Of a stretch of 53,071 nt of DNA, positions 1 through 8,131 are shown piece after piece; the stretch's first letter is position 1, and each line of letters opens with the position of its first letter. The notes beneath the pieces were generated by a model. The model ran no database searches. It had not been told where the DNA came from and worked only from the letters and a program-made list of their open reading frames with translations. Source of the DNA: Verrucomicrobiota bacterium (lineage in GTDB: Bacteria > Auribacterota > JABMQX01 > JAFGEW01); the NCBI GenBank assembly GCA_016931415.1, contig JAFGEW010000079.1:1-53071 (forward strand), read 5' to 3'. Both the position numbers and the translations under genes were made by a program.

Positions 1-1808
1 AGCTTGGCCACCATCTTCTCGACCTGCTTACGGCCGTCACGCACGATGCGGCGCCGCTCCTCGAGCGCCTCGCGACGCGCCACGAGCGCTTCCGTCTTGA
101 TCTTGGCCACCTCGTTCTGCATCTGCGCGAGCTGTCCCCGGATGCGCGCGTGCTCGACGGCGGCAGCGCGGCGTTCCTCCTCGACTAGCGCCCGCTCACG
201 CCGCAGCCGTTCCTCTTCGGCCTTCATCGAGCCGAGCACGTCCTTGAGCTCGCGCTCCTCGGGCGACATGAGTCCAAGGCTCCGCTCGATGATCGCCTGC
301 GGCAGCCCGATCATGCGCGCGATCTTGAGCGCGTTGCTCTCGCCCGGCACGTCCATCGAGAGCATGTACGTCGGCCGCTCGGTATCCGGATCGAGGGAGA
401 ACGACGCCGTGCGCGCCCAGCCGCACCGCCGATCGAGCGTCTTGAGCTCGTGCAGGTGCGACGTCACGAGCGCGAGCGCCCCGTGCGCAGCCGTCTCCTC
501 GAGAATCGCCTGCGCGAGCAGCGCGCCCTCGGACGGGTCAGTCGCCGTACCAAGCTCATCGAGAATGATGAGACTGTCCTCCTTGGCTTGATCGAGGATG
601 CGCTTGACCTCGTTGAGGTGCGACGTGAACGTGCTCACGCCGCCGGTCAGGTCCTGGTAGTCGCCGATGTCGGCAAAGAACCCGCTGAACACCGGGAAGA
701 CCGACTCCCCATCCGCCGGCACCGGGATCGAACACTGCACCATGAGCGCGAGCACGCCGATCGTCTTCACCGCTGTCGTCTTGCCTCCCGCGTTCGGACC
801 GGACACGACGAGGGCGCGGTCCGACTCGCGGAGCTCGATCGACAGCGGCACGCATCGCTCGCCCATCGAAAACAGCAGCAACGGATGCCGCCCGCCGATG
901 ACTTTGAGCCCGCCCGAGCCGACTACGTGCGGAATCGCGCACCCGTAGCGTACAGCGAACTCGGCCTTGCCGTAGGCCGCGTCGAGCTGCGCGCAGATGT
1001 CTACGTTGTCGCGGACCGTCCCCATGTCGCGCCGCAGCAGGTCGGCCAGCCCGAGCAGGATGCGCCGGATCTCCTTCTTCTCCTCCTTGCCCAGGTCGAG
1101 CAGGCGGTTCGACAGCTCGACGACCTCGAGTGGCTCGACAAACGCCGTCTCCTCGCTGATCGAGTAGTCGTGCACGATGCCCGGCACCTTGTGCTTGTAG
1201 TCGATCTTGACCGGCAGCACCGTGCGGTTATTGCGCTGCGTGATGAAGCGCTCCTGCAGGTAGATCTGCGTCTTCGGCGAGCGCAGGTAGTGGTCAAGCA
1301 CCTTGGCGATCTTCGCCGTCACGTCGCGCTGTTCGGCTCGGATCTCGGCCAGCAGCGGCGAGGCCGTGTCCTTGATCGACGCGTCGATCTCGAATACCCG
1401 GTCGCACTCTCGCTCGAACTCGGGCAGGGACTCGAACGGCTCGACAACCGTCCACAGCCGCGGCAATTGCCCACGCCGTTTCTCGACGAACTGCCGCAGA
1501 ATAATCCCGCCATGCTGCAGGTCGGCCACCTTGACGCATTCCTGCGGCTCGAGAAACGTCCCCTGCGAGGTGATCCGGTCGAGCAGAGGCCGCACGTCGC
1601 TCAGACCGTCCATCGGCGGGCGGTCGCCGGCCTCGAACAGCGCGAGCATCTCGGCCACGCGCTCATAGTCGAGCTTCACCTCGACCGACGTCGTGCGCAC
1701 CGGCGCCGTCGTGATCAGCGCGCGCCCCAAGTCCGATGCCGTACACGCGCCGACCGCCTCGCGCACCCTATCAAACTCCAAGACCTCGAGCGTCCGCTCC
1801 ATAACCAT
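1..1808 (-). CDS. mutS2: Endonuclease MutS2 (C-terminus beyond window)
   Basis: MutS2 is a MutS-family ATPase that acts on recombination intermediates and, in some bacteria, on collided ribosomes. About 602 residues are visible. The N-terminal part is the helical core/lever type seen in MutS proteins. Walker A reads GPNAGGKTT (Lys near residue 343), followed by the Walker B-like segment SLIILDELGTATDPSEG and the switch-like VTSHLHELK. A long Arg/Glu-rich coiled coil then runs to the window edge, so the C-terminal Smr nuclease domain expected of the family is not visible. Two in-frame ATGs lie at 1808 and 1802. An AAGGA sits six bases before the second, which makes 1802 the likelier true start. 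It lies downstream of rqcH on the same strand, separated by a palindromic repeat. In Bacillus, MutS2 and RqcH both serve ribosome rescue, which gives the neighbourhood a plausible common theme. Confidence 0.95.
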   Translation of the reverse strand, partial: MVMERTLEVLEFDRVREAVGACTASDLGRALITTAPVRTTSVEVKLDYERVAEMLALFEAGDRPPMDGLSDVRPLLDRITSQGTFLEPQECVKVADLQHGGIILRQFVEKRRGQLPRLWTVVEPFESLPEFERECDRVFEIDASIKDTASPLLAEIRAEQRDVTAKIAKVLDHYLRSPKTQIYLQERFITQRNNRTVLPVKIDYKHKVPGIVHDYSISEETAFVEPLEVVELSNRLLDLGKEEKKEIRRILLGLADLLRRDMGTVRDNVDICAQLDAAYGKAEFAVRYGCAIPHVVGSGGLKVIGGRHPLLLFSMGERCVPLSIELRESDRALVVSGPNAGGKTTAVKTIGVLALMVQCSIPVPADGESVFPVFSGFFADIGDYQDLTGGVSTFTSHLNEVKRILDQAKEDSLIILDELGTATDPSEGALLAQAILEETAAHGALALVTSHLHELKTLDRRCGWARTASFSLDPDTERPTYMLSMDVPGESNALKIARMIGLPQAIIERSLGLMSPEERELKDVLGSMKAEEERLRRERALVEEERRAAAVEHARIRGQLAQMQNEVAKIKTEALVARREALEERRRIVRDGRKQVEKMVAK

Positions 1809-1816
1809 TCCTTCCG

Positions 1817-1920
1817 CCACAGATCACACAGATGAACACTGATCCGGGAGAGCTTCGTTCACAAAACGTGTTCGCCGCGAAGCGATGTCCATCTGTGTTC
1901 ATCTGCGCAATCTGTGGCTA
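1817..1920. repeat. ACAGAT-family palindromic intergenic repeat, copy 1
   Basis: The left arm (1817-1843) begins CCACAGATCACACAGATG. The right arm (1891-1917, read as reverse complement) begins CCACAGATTGCGCAGATG. The 27-base arms pair with four mismatches around a roughly 47-base centre, so the transcript could fold into a long hairpin. The right arm starts directly after the TAG stop codon of rqcH. Related copies lie at 3371-3475, 8022-8104 and, decayed, 15994-16021. Confidence 0.8.
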
Positions 1921-3357
1921 GCCTTCCTTTGTCCGTTCCTTGACTGCGCGCAGCCGGTTCTCGTCGAGCTTGAGGTGCATCACCTTGTGCGTGCTGACGT
2001 ACACCTTGCCTGGAGGCATCCGCTTCGGCTTCGATACGTACCGTCGCTGCGTGTAGAGCACCTCACCCGACCCCGCGTTCCGCGCTTTGCTGTAGGCAAG
2101 CGCCAGCGTCGCCGCGTCGAGCAGCGTCTCGCGGTCCGCCGTCTCGTCCTTGCCCAGCGTTACCACAACGTGCGAGCCCGCGTAGTCGTGGCAATGCAGC
2201 CACAAGTCGTGCCCGCGCGCGAACGACACCGTGAGCCGGTCGTTCTCGGCGTCGCTCCGTCCAACGTAGATCTTCTTGCCCGCCGCCGACAGGAAGTACC
2301 GAAACTCCTCCGCTGGCTGCTTCTTCGCCTTGGCACCCGCAGGCGGGCGGACCTTGGGCGCCTGCTTCGCCTTGAGCCGCAACTCGTGCTCGTCGAGAAA
2401 CCGTTCTATCCCGTCGGGCGAGTCGACCGCCTCGGCCGCCGCGCATGCCGCCTCGATGCTCGCCAGGCGCGCCGCCGCGCTGCCCACCTCGCGCTCGGCC
2501 CGCTCGAGTGTGCGCTTGAGCTTGCGGCTGCGCTTGAAGTACGCCTCCATGTTGTCGCGTACGCCGAGCGCCGAATCGAGCGGCACGCGGACCCTCTCGC
2601 CCGTCGAGAAATCCTCGACCTCGACTGACTCGTGCCCTGCGCCCTTGGTGCCGAGCGCCGATTTGAGCAGCTCGCCCCACCGCGCCTGTTCGGACCATTG
2701 CCTGCCCTGCGCAATGTCGCCCTCGATCCGGTCGACAAGCTTCCGCAGCCGCCGCCGCTCGCGCTTGAGCTGCGACACGAGCTGCCGTTTCTCGGCCTCG
2801 AACTGCTCCTCGGCATCCGACGCCGCAAACCGTTCATCGAGCACGTAGTTGTAGAGCGTGTCGCCCACAACCTCGATCGCGGCGCCCTCGTGCGTCAGCG
2901 TCGGCTTCGGCGGCGCCTCATAAACCGAGCCCACCCGCCGGCTGTCGAGCGACGCGAGCACGCGCCGCTGCGCATCGAGCAGCCCAATATGCGGCCCGCG
3001 TGGGAACAGCTCGACAACGAGCGACAACGTCTCGCCCGCCTTATCGAACACGAACTCAATGATCCGGTCCGCGTTGACCTGCCGCACGTCAGTGACGCGC
3101 GCGCCTTCGATCCGGGACCGCACGTACTCGCCGAATGACAGCCGCTCCCGTTTGTCGCGCAGCCGCTGGCGCGTCAGATGGAGCCGCACGTGCGGCGGCT
3201 GAAGGCAGATGAGCACATTGTGTCCGTAATCGACCTGCTCAGCCGACAGCACGAACCGTCTCGGCGCGTACTGGAAGAAGCCGCCGACCGTCGCGCCGGG
3301 CAGCACCCAGCCCAACTCCTCGACGACACGCCCCACCTCTGCCTGCGTCAACGCCAT
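1918..3357 (-). CDS. rqcH: NFACT family ribosome quality control protein RqcH
   Basis: RqcH (Rqc2/NEMF homologue) binds stalled 50S subunits carrying peptidyl-tRNA and recruits alanyl-tRNA for C-terminal alanine tailing. The protein is 479 residues, shorter than typical bacterial RqcH (about 570). The NFACT-N domain carries the Asp-Arg pair at D97-R98 (context NADRIIEF), the same numbering as the functionally essential pair of Bacillus subtilis RqcH. The middle is a Lys/Arg/Glu-rich coiled coil (about residues 190-320). The C-terminal NFACT-R domain shows DLWLHCHDYAGSHVVVTL and GEVLYTQRRYVSKPKRMPPG. It starts with ATG 3357 and lies between yacG and mutS2 on the same strand, with a palindromic repeat at each junction. 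I see no separate RqcP gene in the window. Confidence 0.93.
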   Translation of the reverse strand: MALTQAEVGRVVEELGWVLPGATVGGFFQYAPRRFVLSAEQVDYGHNVLICLQPPHVRLHLTRQRLRDKRERLSFGEYVRSRIEGARVTDVRQVNADRIIEFVFDKAGETLSLVVELFPRGPHIGLLDAQRRVLASLDSRRVGSVYEAPPKPTLTHEGAAIEVVGDTLYNYVLDERFAASDAEEQFEAEKRQLVSQLKRERRRLRKLVDRIEGDIAQGRQWSEQARWGELLKSALGTKGAGHESVEVEDFSTGERVRVPLDSALGVRDNMEAYFKRSRKLKRTLERAEREVGSAAARLASIEAACAAAEAVDSPDGIERFLDEHELRLKAKQAPKVRPPAGAKAKKQPAEEFRYFLSAAGKKIYVGRSDAENDRLTVSFARGHDLWLHCHDYAGSHVVVTLGKDETADRETLLDAATLALAYSKARNAGSGEVLYTQRRYVSKPKRMPPGKVYVSTHKVMHLKLDENRLRAVKERTKEG

Positions 3358-3370
3358 AAAGGATCTTCAA

Positions 3371-3475
3371 GCCACGGATCACACAGATCAACACAGATCC
3401 CAGCGAGCCTCGCTCGCACCCCGTCCTCGCCCCGAAGCGGCGATGATCTGTGTCATCTGCGCAATCTGTGGCTAG
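3371..3475. repeat. ACAGAT-family palindromic intergenic repeat, copy 2
   Basis: The left arm near 3371-3399 contains CACGGATCACACAGATC. The right arm (3446-3475) read on the minus strand begins TAGCCACAGATTGCGCAGAT, where TAG is the stop codon of yacG. Copy 1 has the same TAG-CCACAGATTGCGCAGATG junction at the rqcH stop. The centre (about 3400-3445) differs from copy 1. Confidence 0.8.
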
Positions 3476-3681
3476 TCCTCCTGCTCCAAATCCGCTTCCG
3501 TCGCCGGCCGCTCGATCCGGTACTCCTCCTCGAACCACTTGTCGAGGTCGGCCAGCCGGCACCGCTCCGAACAAAACGGGAACACCGCCGCCGCATCCGC
3601 ATCGTCGGGCCGGTACTCGACCGCCGCCTTGCACGTCGGGCACGTCGCCCGCACCGGCTTCTTCTTCGCCCGCTCGATCAT
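3472..3681 (-). CDS. yacG: DNA gyrase inhibitor YacG-type zinc protein
   Basis: YacG is a small zinc-binding protein that in E. coli binds GyrB and inhibits gyrase. This 69-residue protein has the diagnostic zinc ribbon: C14-P-T-C17, then C37-S-E-R-C41, followed by RLADLDKWFEEEYRI, the typical YacG C-terminal helix. The acidic tail ends TEADLEQED. A longer frame is open upstream, but the family start fits ATG 3681, where the N-terminus is MIERAKKKPV. The upstream membrane-protein gene ends 26 bases away on the same strand. The stop TAG touches a palindromic repeat. Confidence 0.88.
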   Translation of the reverse strand: MIERAKKKPVRATCPTCKAAVEYRPDDADAAAVFPFCSERCRLADLDKWFEEEYRIERPATEADLEQED

Positions 3682-3707
3682 CGTCCTGAGAAGCCTCTCG
3701 CCTCTTC

Positions 3708-4082
3708 CTACGCCATCGCACCGAAGTAACACGCTGCCGTCACCACGCAGACGCCGACAAAGACCAGGCTGAACGCCGTCGTCTCGAAAAACACGAACTG
3801 CAGCGCCGCGCGCACCATATAGAACCCGCCGACGATGAGGCCCACCGCGTTGAGCATCGCCCGCGACGCGCCCGCCGCCGCCATCACGAACGACACGGCC
3901 GCGAAGCACACGAACGCGTAAATCAGCATGAGGTTCATCACCTGGATCGCGCCGCGATTCACCGCGTTCGACCGCGGCAGCTCGACGCGCCAATTGAGCC
4001 GCCGGAACCGCCAGAAGCTCACGTGAAACGCCATGAGCGCGCAGTTCAGCACGCCCCCAGCAATCAACAACGCCGTCCGCAT
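3708..4082 (-). CDS. Small four-helix integral membrane protein, function unknown
   Basis: The protein has 124 residues from ATG 4082, which is preceded by GAGGG at a suitable distance. An upstream in-frame ATG (4142) would add a Trp/Arg-rich stretch overlapping a terminator-like region and is less likely. There are about four hydrophobic helices: MRTALLIAGGVLNCALMAF, then MNLMLIYAFVCFAAVSFVMA, LNAVGLIVGGFYMVRAAL and FSLVFVGVCVVTAACYFGAM. I recognise no catalytic motif. It lies upstream of yacG in the same direction and may be co-transcribed with it. Confidence 0.75.
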   Translation of the reverse strand: MRTALLIAGGVLNCALMAFHVSFWRFRRLNWRVELPRSNAVNRGAIQVMNLMLIYAFVCFAAVSFVMAAAGASRAMLNAVGLIVGGFYMVRAALQFVFFETTAFSLVFVGVCVVTAACYFGAMA

Positions 4083-4145
4083 TCGTCCGTCCCTCGCCCT
4101 ATCACTCCACCAGCCACACGCGCCATCATACCACCCGGACACAAC

Positions 4146-4175
4146 GAGGGGGCCTCCGCGCTCGAAGGCCCCCTC
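4146..4175 (-). terminator. GC-rich hairpin downstream of the 4207-5310 gene
   Basis: GAGGGGGCCT (4146-4155) and AGGCCCCCTC (4166-4175) form a perfect 10-bp stem with a 10-base loop. It lies about 31 bases past the stop of the membrane-protein gene and 64 bases before the next start. No clear U-tract follows, so factor-independent termination is likely but not certain. Confidence 0.6.
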
Positions 4176-4206
4176 GAAACACGCGTGGCTTATGCGGAAG
4201 GCTTTC

Positions 4207-5310
4207 TCAGCCCTCGTCTTTCTTCGCTGCCGGCTTCTTCGGCGCTTCGCCCTCGTCCTTCATCTCTTCGCGGAATTTCGCGCCCACGGCACCAAGCGAC
4301 CCCTTGAGTTTCGAGAGGTCGACATTCACGTCCGGCCCGGAGATCGGCGTCTCCGGCTCGCCCTTGAGCGTTTGGTATGTATACATGCCCGCCACGGCGT
4401 AGAAGATCGTCGGAATCGACTGGAGCGCCAGCAACAGGACGATCATCAGGATCCCAAAGATCCACGCGGCCGCAGCCTTGCCGCCGCCAAGGTTCTCGGC
4501 GATGCTCACGCCATCACCGATGATCGGCAGATTCCGATACGACGGAACAATCGGGGCCACGGTCATCGGCGGTCCGCCCGGCAGAACGACGTTGAGGTTG
4601 TCCCGCGTCATGGTGTCCATCGTCTTGGCAGCAACGAAGTCGAGCGCCTGCACGGTCAGAAACACGAACAGAACAATCGCAAGACCAACGCTCAGGAACC
4701 GCTTGACCAGCCGGATCGTGTGCCCGTTGATGATCCGCTTGCCTTCCTTGAAACACGCAATCGCCTTCCCGCCTTGGGCAATAATCCCAGGCACGATCAG
4801 CGTGCTCAGGAAGAACTTGGTCACAACGAAGAAGGTCACGTACAGCCCGACCAGTACGGCGATGATACCAATAATGCCCCAGATGACCGGCCCGGCTCCA
4901 CCCGGGATCAACCCCAGCCAGCCAAACACCCACATGACCGCAATCCCCGCCGCCAGCAAGATCAAGTACCGCAGGTTGGCAAAGATCACGGTGAGTAGGG
5001 ATGAGCAGGCGTAGCCGATCCCGACCATGAAGCTCTTCTTCTCGCCCGCGTCCTTGGCGGCCGCCATCTTACACACGGCCACCATCCCGCAAAGCACGGC
5101 GACGACACCAACAACCCAGCCGATCCCCGCGATCAGGTACTGGAACACCTGGATATACTGACCCCGAATCTTGCCTCCCACCCAACCGAACAGGTGGAAT
5201 GCGATCGTGGCAATCGCAATCGAGATTGCCATCACGACGATCTTGTGCCAGTCAAGGCTGTGGCTGATCGCCTTGGTTAGTTCCCCCTCGAAGCTCCGAT
5301 TCTCCGCCAT
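4207..5310 (-). CDS. Polytopic membrane protein with charged C-terminal tail, function unknown
   Basis: The protein has 367 residues from ATG 5310, which has an excellent AAGGAGGG seven bases upstream. The N-terminus is soluble (MAENRSFEGELTKAISHSLD). It is followed by about seven to eight hydrophobic helices, several Gly/Ile/Val-rich (for example AGIGWVVGVVAVLCGMVAV and VIWGIIGIIAVLVGLYVTFF). A loop of about 45 residues contains LPGGPPMTVAPIVPSYRN. The C-terminus is hydrophilic and Lys/Glu-rich (KFREEMKDEGEAPKKPAAKK). No transporter signature or enzyme motif is obvious; the architecture resembles uncharacterised multi-pass domain-of-unknown-function proteins. It is transcribed away from ubiD, with a perfect hairpin in its leader. 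Confidence 0.85.
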   Translation of the reverse strand: MAENRSFEGELTKAISHSLDWHKIVVMAISIAIATIAFHLFGWVGGKIRGQYIQVFQYLIAGIGWVVGVVAVLCGMVAVCKMAAAKDAGEKKSFMVGIGYACSSLLTVIFANLRYLILLAAGIAVMWVFGWLGLIPGGAGPVIWGIIGIIAVLVGLYVTFFVVTKFFLSTLIVPGIIAQGGKAIACFKEGKRIINGHTIRLVKRFLSVGLAIVLFVFLTVQALDFVAAKTMDTMTRDNLNVVLPGGPPMTVAPIVPSYRNLPIIGDGVSIAENLGGGKAAAAWIFGILMIVLLLALQSIPTIFYAVAGMYTYQTLKGEPETPISGPDVNVDLSKLKGSLGAVGAKFREEMKDEGEAPKKPAAKKDEG

Positions 5311-5650
5311 GAGAAGACCCTCCTTCCCATTACACATCCAATACCCTGTGCAACTCCCCGAAACCAGTCCTCCACGTGGCAGGACTGGTTCTGGTCGGGA
5401 CACTTAGGCCCCGGTCACCTCGATTCCTACACTCCCGTACATGCCAGGCAATGTCAAGCGAAATCCCGACAGACACGATCACCTCCCACGCACCTGCCCA
5501 TGCCCTCTGACACAACCTTCCCCTCGCCCCGCGTGTTCCCAGTGGCTGAGAACAAGCCACAAAGCGCCGGGACAACCGGAGGATCGCACCCGTCCCGCCC
5601 ACCACCTCACCATTGACGCACCGAGTCGCCTCGAGTAGCGTCGCACCACC
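5311..5650. other. Divergent intergenic region between the membrane protein and ubiD
   Basis: These 340 bases separate two divergent genes. They contain the Shine-Dalgarno of the minus-strand gene (about 5317-5325), the perfect hairpin at 5362-5390 and otherwise no convincing ORF. On the plus strand, TTGACG near 5612 could be a -35, but the matching -10 is poor. I see no riboswitch fold. Confidence 0.6.
5362..5390. promoter_or_regulatory. Perfect 10-bp hairpin or operator in the leader of the 4207-5310 gene
   Basis: AACCAGTCCT (5362-5371) pairs perfectly with AGGACTGGTT (5381-5390). The nine-base loop contains the palindrome CCACGTGG. It lies 52 bases upstream of the minus-strand start. It could be an operator, an attenuator stem or a terminator of antisense transcription; the sequence does not decide between these. 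Confidence 0.5.
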
Positions 5651-7084
5651 ATGCCGTACAACTCGTTGAGAGACTTCACCAACAAACTCGAGGCCGAGGG
5701 CGAACTGCGCCGCGTCGAGGCCGAGATCAGCCCCGCGCTCGAGATCACCGAATACACCGACCGCGTCTGCAAAGCCGGCGGCCCCGCCTTGCTCTTCACC
5801 AACGTGCGGGGCTCCAAGTTCCCCGTGCTCATGAACGCCTTCGGCTCGATGCGCCGGATGGCGCTCGCCCTCGGCGTAAGCGATGTTGAAGACATCGCCC
5901 GTGAGATCGAGGCCCTCCTCCACAAGCAGCCGCCGGCGACGCTCATGGACAAGGTCCGCACACTCGTCGACCTCTTCCACCTCTCGCGCACCGCGCCGCG
6001 CACGGTCAGGACCGGACCGTGCAAACAGATCGTCGAGCACGAGCCCGACCTCTCCAAACTGCCCGTGCTCACCTGCTGGCCCCAGGACGGCGGCCCGTTC
6101 ATCACCCTGCCGACGGTGTTCTCGAAACACCCTGAGACCGGGCAACGCAACGTCGGCATGTATCGCATGCAGGTCTACGACGCGCGCACAACCGGCATGC
6201 ACTGGCACGTCCACAAAGTCGGCGCCGCCCATTACCGCGCGTACGAGGCCCGCGGCGAGCGCATGCCGGTTGCCGTCGCACTCGGCGGCGACCCCGCAAT
6301 GACCTACGCCGCAACCGCCCCGCTCCCCGAGGCCGTCGACGAGGTTTTCTTCGCCGGGTTTCTGCGCAAGAAGGGCATCGACATGGTCAAGTGCGAGACG
6401 TGCGACCTCGAGGTTCCCGCCGACGCCGACTTTGTCCTCGAGGGCTACGTCGATCCCGGCGAGCGCCGTCGCGAAGGCCCCTTCGGCGACCACACCGGCT
6501 ACTACTCGCTCGACGACGATTACCCCGTCTTCCACCTCAAGTGCATCACGCGCCGCGCCGATCCCATCTACGCCGCCACCGTCGTCGGCCGGCCGCCGAT
6601 GGAAGACTGCTTCATGGCCAAGACAACCGAGCGGCTCTTCCTCCCCATGCTCAAAGCCGTGCTGCCCGAGCTGGTCGACATGAACCTCCCCCTCGAGGGC
6701 GTCTTCCACAACCTCGCGCTCGTGAGCATTCGCAAGCAGTACCCGTTCCACGCCCGCAAAGTCATGCACGCCCTCTGGGGCCTCGGCCAGATGATGTTCA
6801 CCAAGACCATCGTCGTGGTCGACGAGGAGGTCAACGTCCAGGACCCGAGCGAAGTCGCCTGGCGCACCTTGGCCAACATCGACCCCAAGCGCGACATCAC
6901 TTTCGCCGAAGGCCCCACCGACGTCCTCGACCACGCCGCTCAACACCCCACCCTCAGCAGCAAACTCGGCATCGACGCCACCAGGAAATGGCCCACCGAA
7001 GGTTTCTCCCGCCAGTGGCCCGACCCCATCAAAATGACCCCCGAAGTCAAACGCCGCATCGACGAGCTACTCGGCGGGCTGTAG
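5651..7084 (+). CDS. ubiD: UbiD family prenylated-FMN decarboxylase
   Basis: UbiD enzymes reversibly decarboxylate aromatic or unsaturated acids using prenylated FMN made by UbiX. The protein is 477 residues, full length for the family. Signature stretches are NVGMYRMQVYDARTTGMHWH (residues 167-186, metal/cofactor region), EGPFGDHTGYYS (residues 275-286, with a conserved acidic residue of the active site), and VVGRPPMEDCFMA. The C-terminus WPTEGFSRQWPDPIKM is also typical. No ubiX lies in the window. It may act in quinone biosynthesis or in aromatic acid metabolism. The position just upstream of a corrinoid methyl-transfer module makes an aromatic substrate worth considering, but that is inference. 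The Shine-Dalgarno is weak. Confidence 0.92.
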   Translation: MPYNSLRDFTNKLEAEGELRRVEAEISPALEITEYTDRVCKAGGPALLFTNVRGSKFPVLMNAFGSMRRMALALGVSDVEDIAREIEALLHKQPPATLMDKVRTLVDLFHLSRTAPRTVRTGPCKQIVEHEPDLSKLPVLTCWPQDGGPFITLPTVFSKHPETGQRNVGMYRMQVYDARTTGMHWHVHKVGAAHYRAYEARGERMPVAVALGGDPAMTYAATAPLPEAVDEVFFAGFLRKKGIDMVKCETCDLEVPADADFVLEGYVDPGERRREGPFGDHTGYYSLDDDYPVFHLKCITRRADPIYAATVVGRPPMEDCFMAKTTERLFLPMLKAVLPELVDMNLPLEGVFHNLALVSIRKQYPFHARKVMHALWGLGQMMFTKTIVVVDEEVNVQDPSEVAWRTLANIDPKRDITFAEGPTDVLDHAAQHPTLSSKLGIDATRKWPTEGFSRQWPDPIKMTPEVKRRIDELLGGL

Positions 7085-7215
7085 GGCAGTCGCCCCTGCG
7101 CACGCCGAACGCTGATGAGGCGACAACGTCAACCAACCACGGGGCGGACACCGAAGGTGCGGCTCACCGTGGTTCAACCTTCCTTCTCCACGCGGCCTTT
7201 TCCCCGGACAAGGGC

Positions 7216-7244
7216 TTGACATCGCGCCGCGCGCTCCGTACAAG
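7216..7244 (+). promoter_or_regulatory. Candidate sigma-70 promoter for the corrinoid-protein operon
   Basis: TTGACA (7216-7221), a 17-base spacer and TACAAG (7239-7244) form a perfect -35 with a 4/6 -10. It is 108 bases before the corrinoid-protein start and downstream of ubiD. An 8-bp inverted repeat (AACCACGG at 7135, CCGTGGTT at 7167) just upstream could end the ubiD transcript. Confidence 0.55.
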
Positions 7245-7351
7245 CTTTCAGCAACGCGCCGCCTTGGGGGGTGGCGTACGCCCGGTTCGGGGACACGGGC
7301 GAAGGTAGGAGTGCACAACACGGGACTCACGGAGACAGGGGTTCGGCTGCT

Positions 7352-7996
7352 ATGAGTACGCTTGAAGACCTTTCGAATGCCATCATCAAGGGCAACATCA
7401 GTGTGCCCGCCAAATCCGACGAGCTGGTCAAGCGCGCACTCGACGAAGGCGTGTCGGTCAGGGACATCCTGGAGAAGGGCATGATCGCCGGCATGAGCGT
7501 GGTCGGTGAACGCTTCAAGAAGTGCGAGGTTTACGTGCCCGAGGTGCTCATCGCCGCGCGCGCGATGAAGGCCGCGATGGCCGTGCTCAAACCGCTGCTG
7601 GCTGAGAGCGATATCGAGCCTGTGGGCACGGTCGTCATCGGCACGGTCAAGGGCGACCTGCACGACATCGGCAAGAACCTTGTGGCCATGATGCTCGAGG
7701 GCGCCGGGTTCAACGTGATCGACGCCGGCATCGACGTCACGCCCGAGAAGTTCATCGAGGCGGCCCAGAAGGCCGGCGCCCAAGTCGTCGCCATGTCGGC
7801 GCTGCTCACCACAACGATGCCCGGCATGAAGACCACCATCGATGCGATCAAGGCCGCGGGGCTTACCGGCACGATCAAGACCGTCATCGGCGGCGCGCCG
7901 GTGACCCAGGCCTACGCCGACCAGATCCAGGCCGACGGCTTTGCGCCCGACGCCGCCTCGGCCGTCGACAAGATCAAGGAACTCATCGCCGCGTAA
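7352..7996 (+). CDS. Corrinoid (B12-binding) methyl-carrier protein
   Basis: This 214-residue protein belongs to the MtaC/MtbC/MttC/MtgC-type corrinoid proteins, which shuttle a methyl group on cobalamin between a substrate methyltransferase and a second methyltransferase. An N-terminal helical cap (residues 1-85, with SVVGERFKKCEVYVPEVL) precedes a Rossmann-like B12 domain. That domain carries the lower-ligand motif D102-L-H104-D-I-G107, followed by SALLTT (around residue 150) and a GG motif (VIGGAPVT). ATG 7352 starts at the family-typical N-terminus; the open frame upstream is not conserved in style. The next genes, a methyltetrahydrofolate-type methyltransferase and a RACo-like activator, form the rest of the module. 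Confidence 0.93.
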   Translation: MSTLEDLSNAIIKGNISVPAKSDELVKRALDEGVSVRDILEKGMIAGMSVVGERFKKCEVYVPEVLIAARAMKAAMAVLKPLLAESDIEPVGTVVIGTVKGDLHDIGKNLVAMMLEGAGFNVIDAGIDVTPEKFIEAAQKAGAQVVAMSALLTTTMPGMKTTIDAIKAAGLTGTIKTVIGGAPVTQAYADQIQADGFAPDAASAVDKIKELIAA

Positions 7997-8021
7997 GTGG
8001 CGAGCGCCAGACGGGACTCCA

Positions 8022-8104
8022 CCACAGATCTTCACAGAGCGACACGGATGGCGGCGGGCCTGTTCAGGCCCGCGAGATCTGCGGTATCTGCGCCGATCTG
8101 TGGT
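8022..8104. repeat. ACAGAT-family palindromic repeat, copy 3
   Basis: Outer arms ACCACAGATCTTCACAGAG (from 8022) and, reversed at the right end, ACCACAGATCGGCGCAGAT enclose an inner perfect hairpin, GCGGGCCTG-TT-CAGGCCCGC (about 8052-8072). It sits between the corrinoid protein and its methyltransferase and ends about 28 bases before the latter's start. Confidence 0.75.
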
Positions 8105-8131
8105 TCACTCCTTTTCCGGAGGAACGAGACG

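Noticed and set aside
450-1835. Plus-strand open frame of 461 codons
   Set aside because: Antisense to mutS2, which shows Walker A and B motifs on the other strand.
7085-7351. Possible cobalamin riboswitch before the corrinoid protein
   Set aside because: No B12-box-like sequence or matching fold seen; a plain sigma-70 promoter explains the region better.
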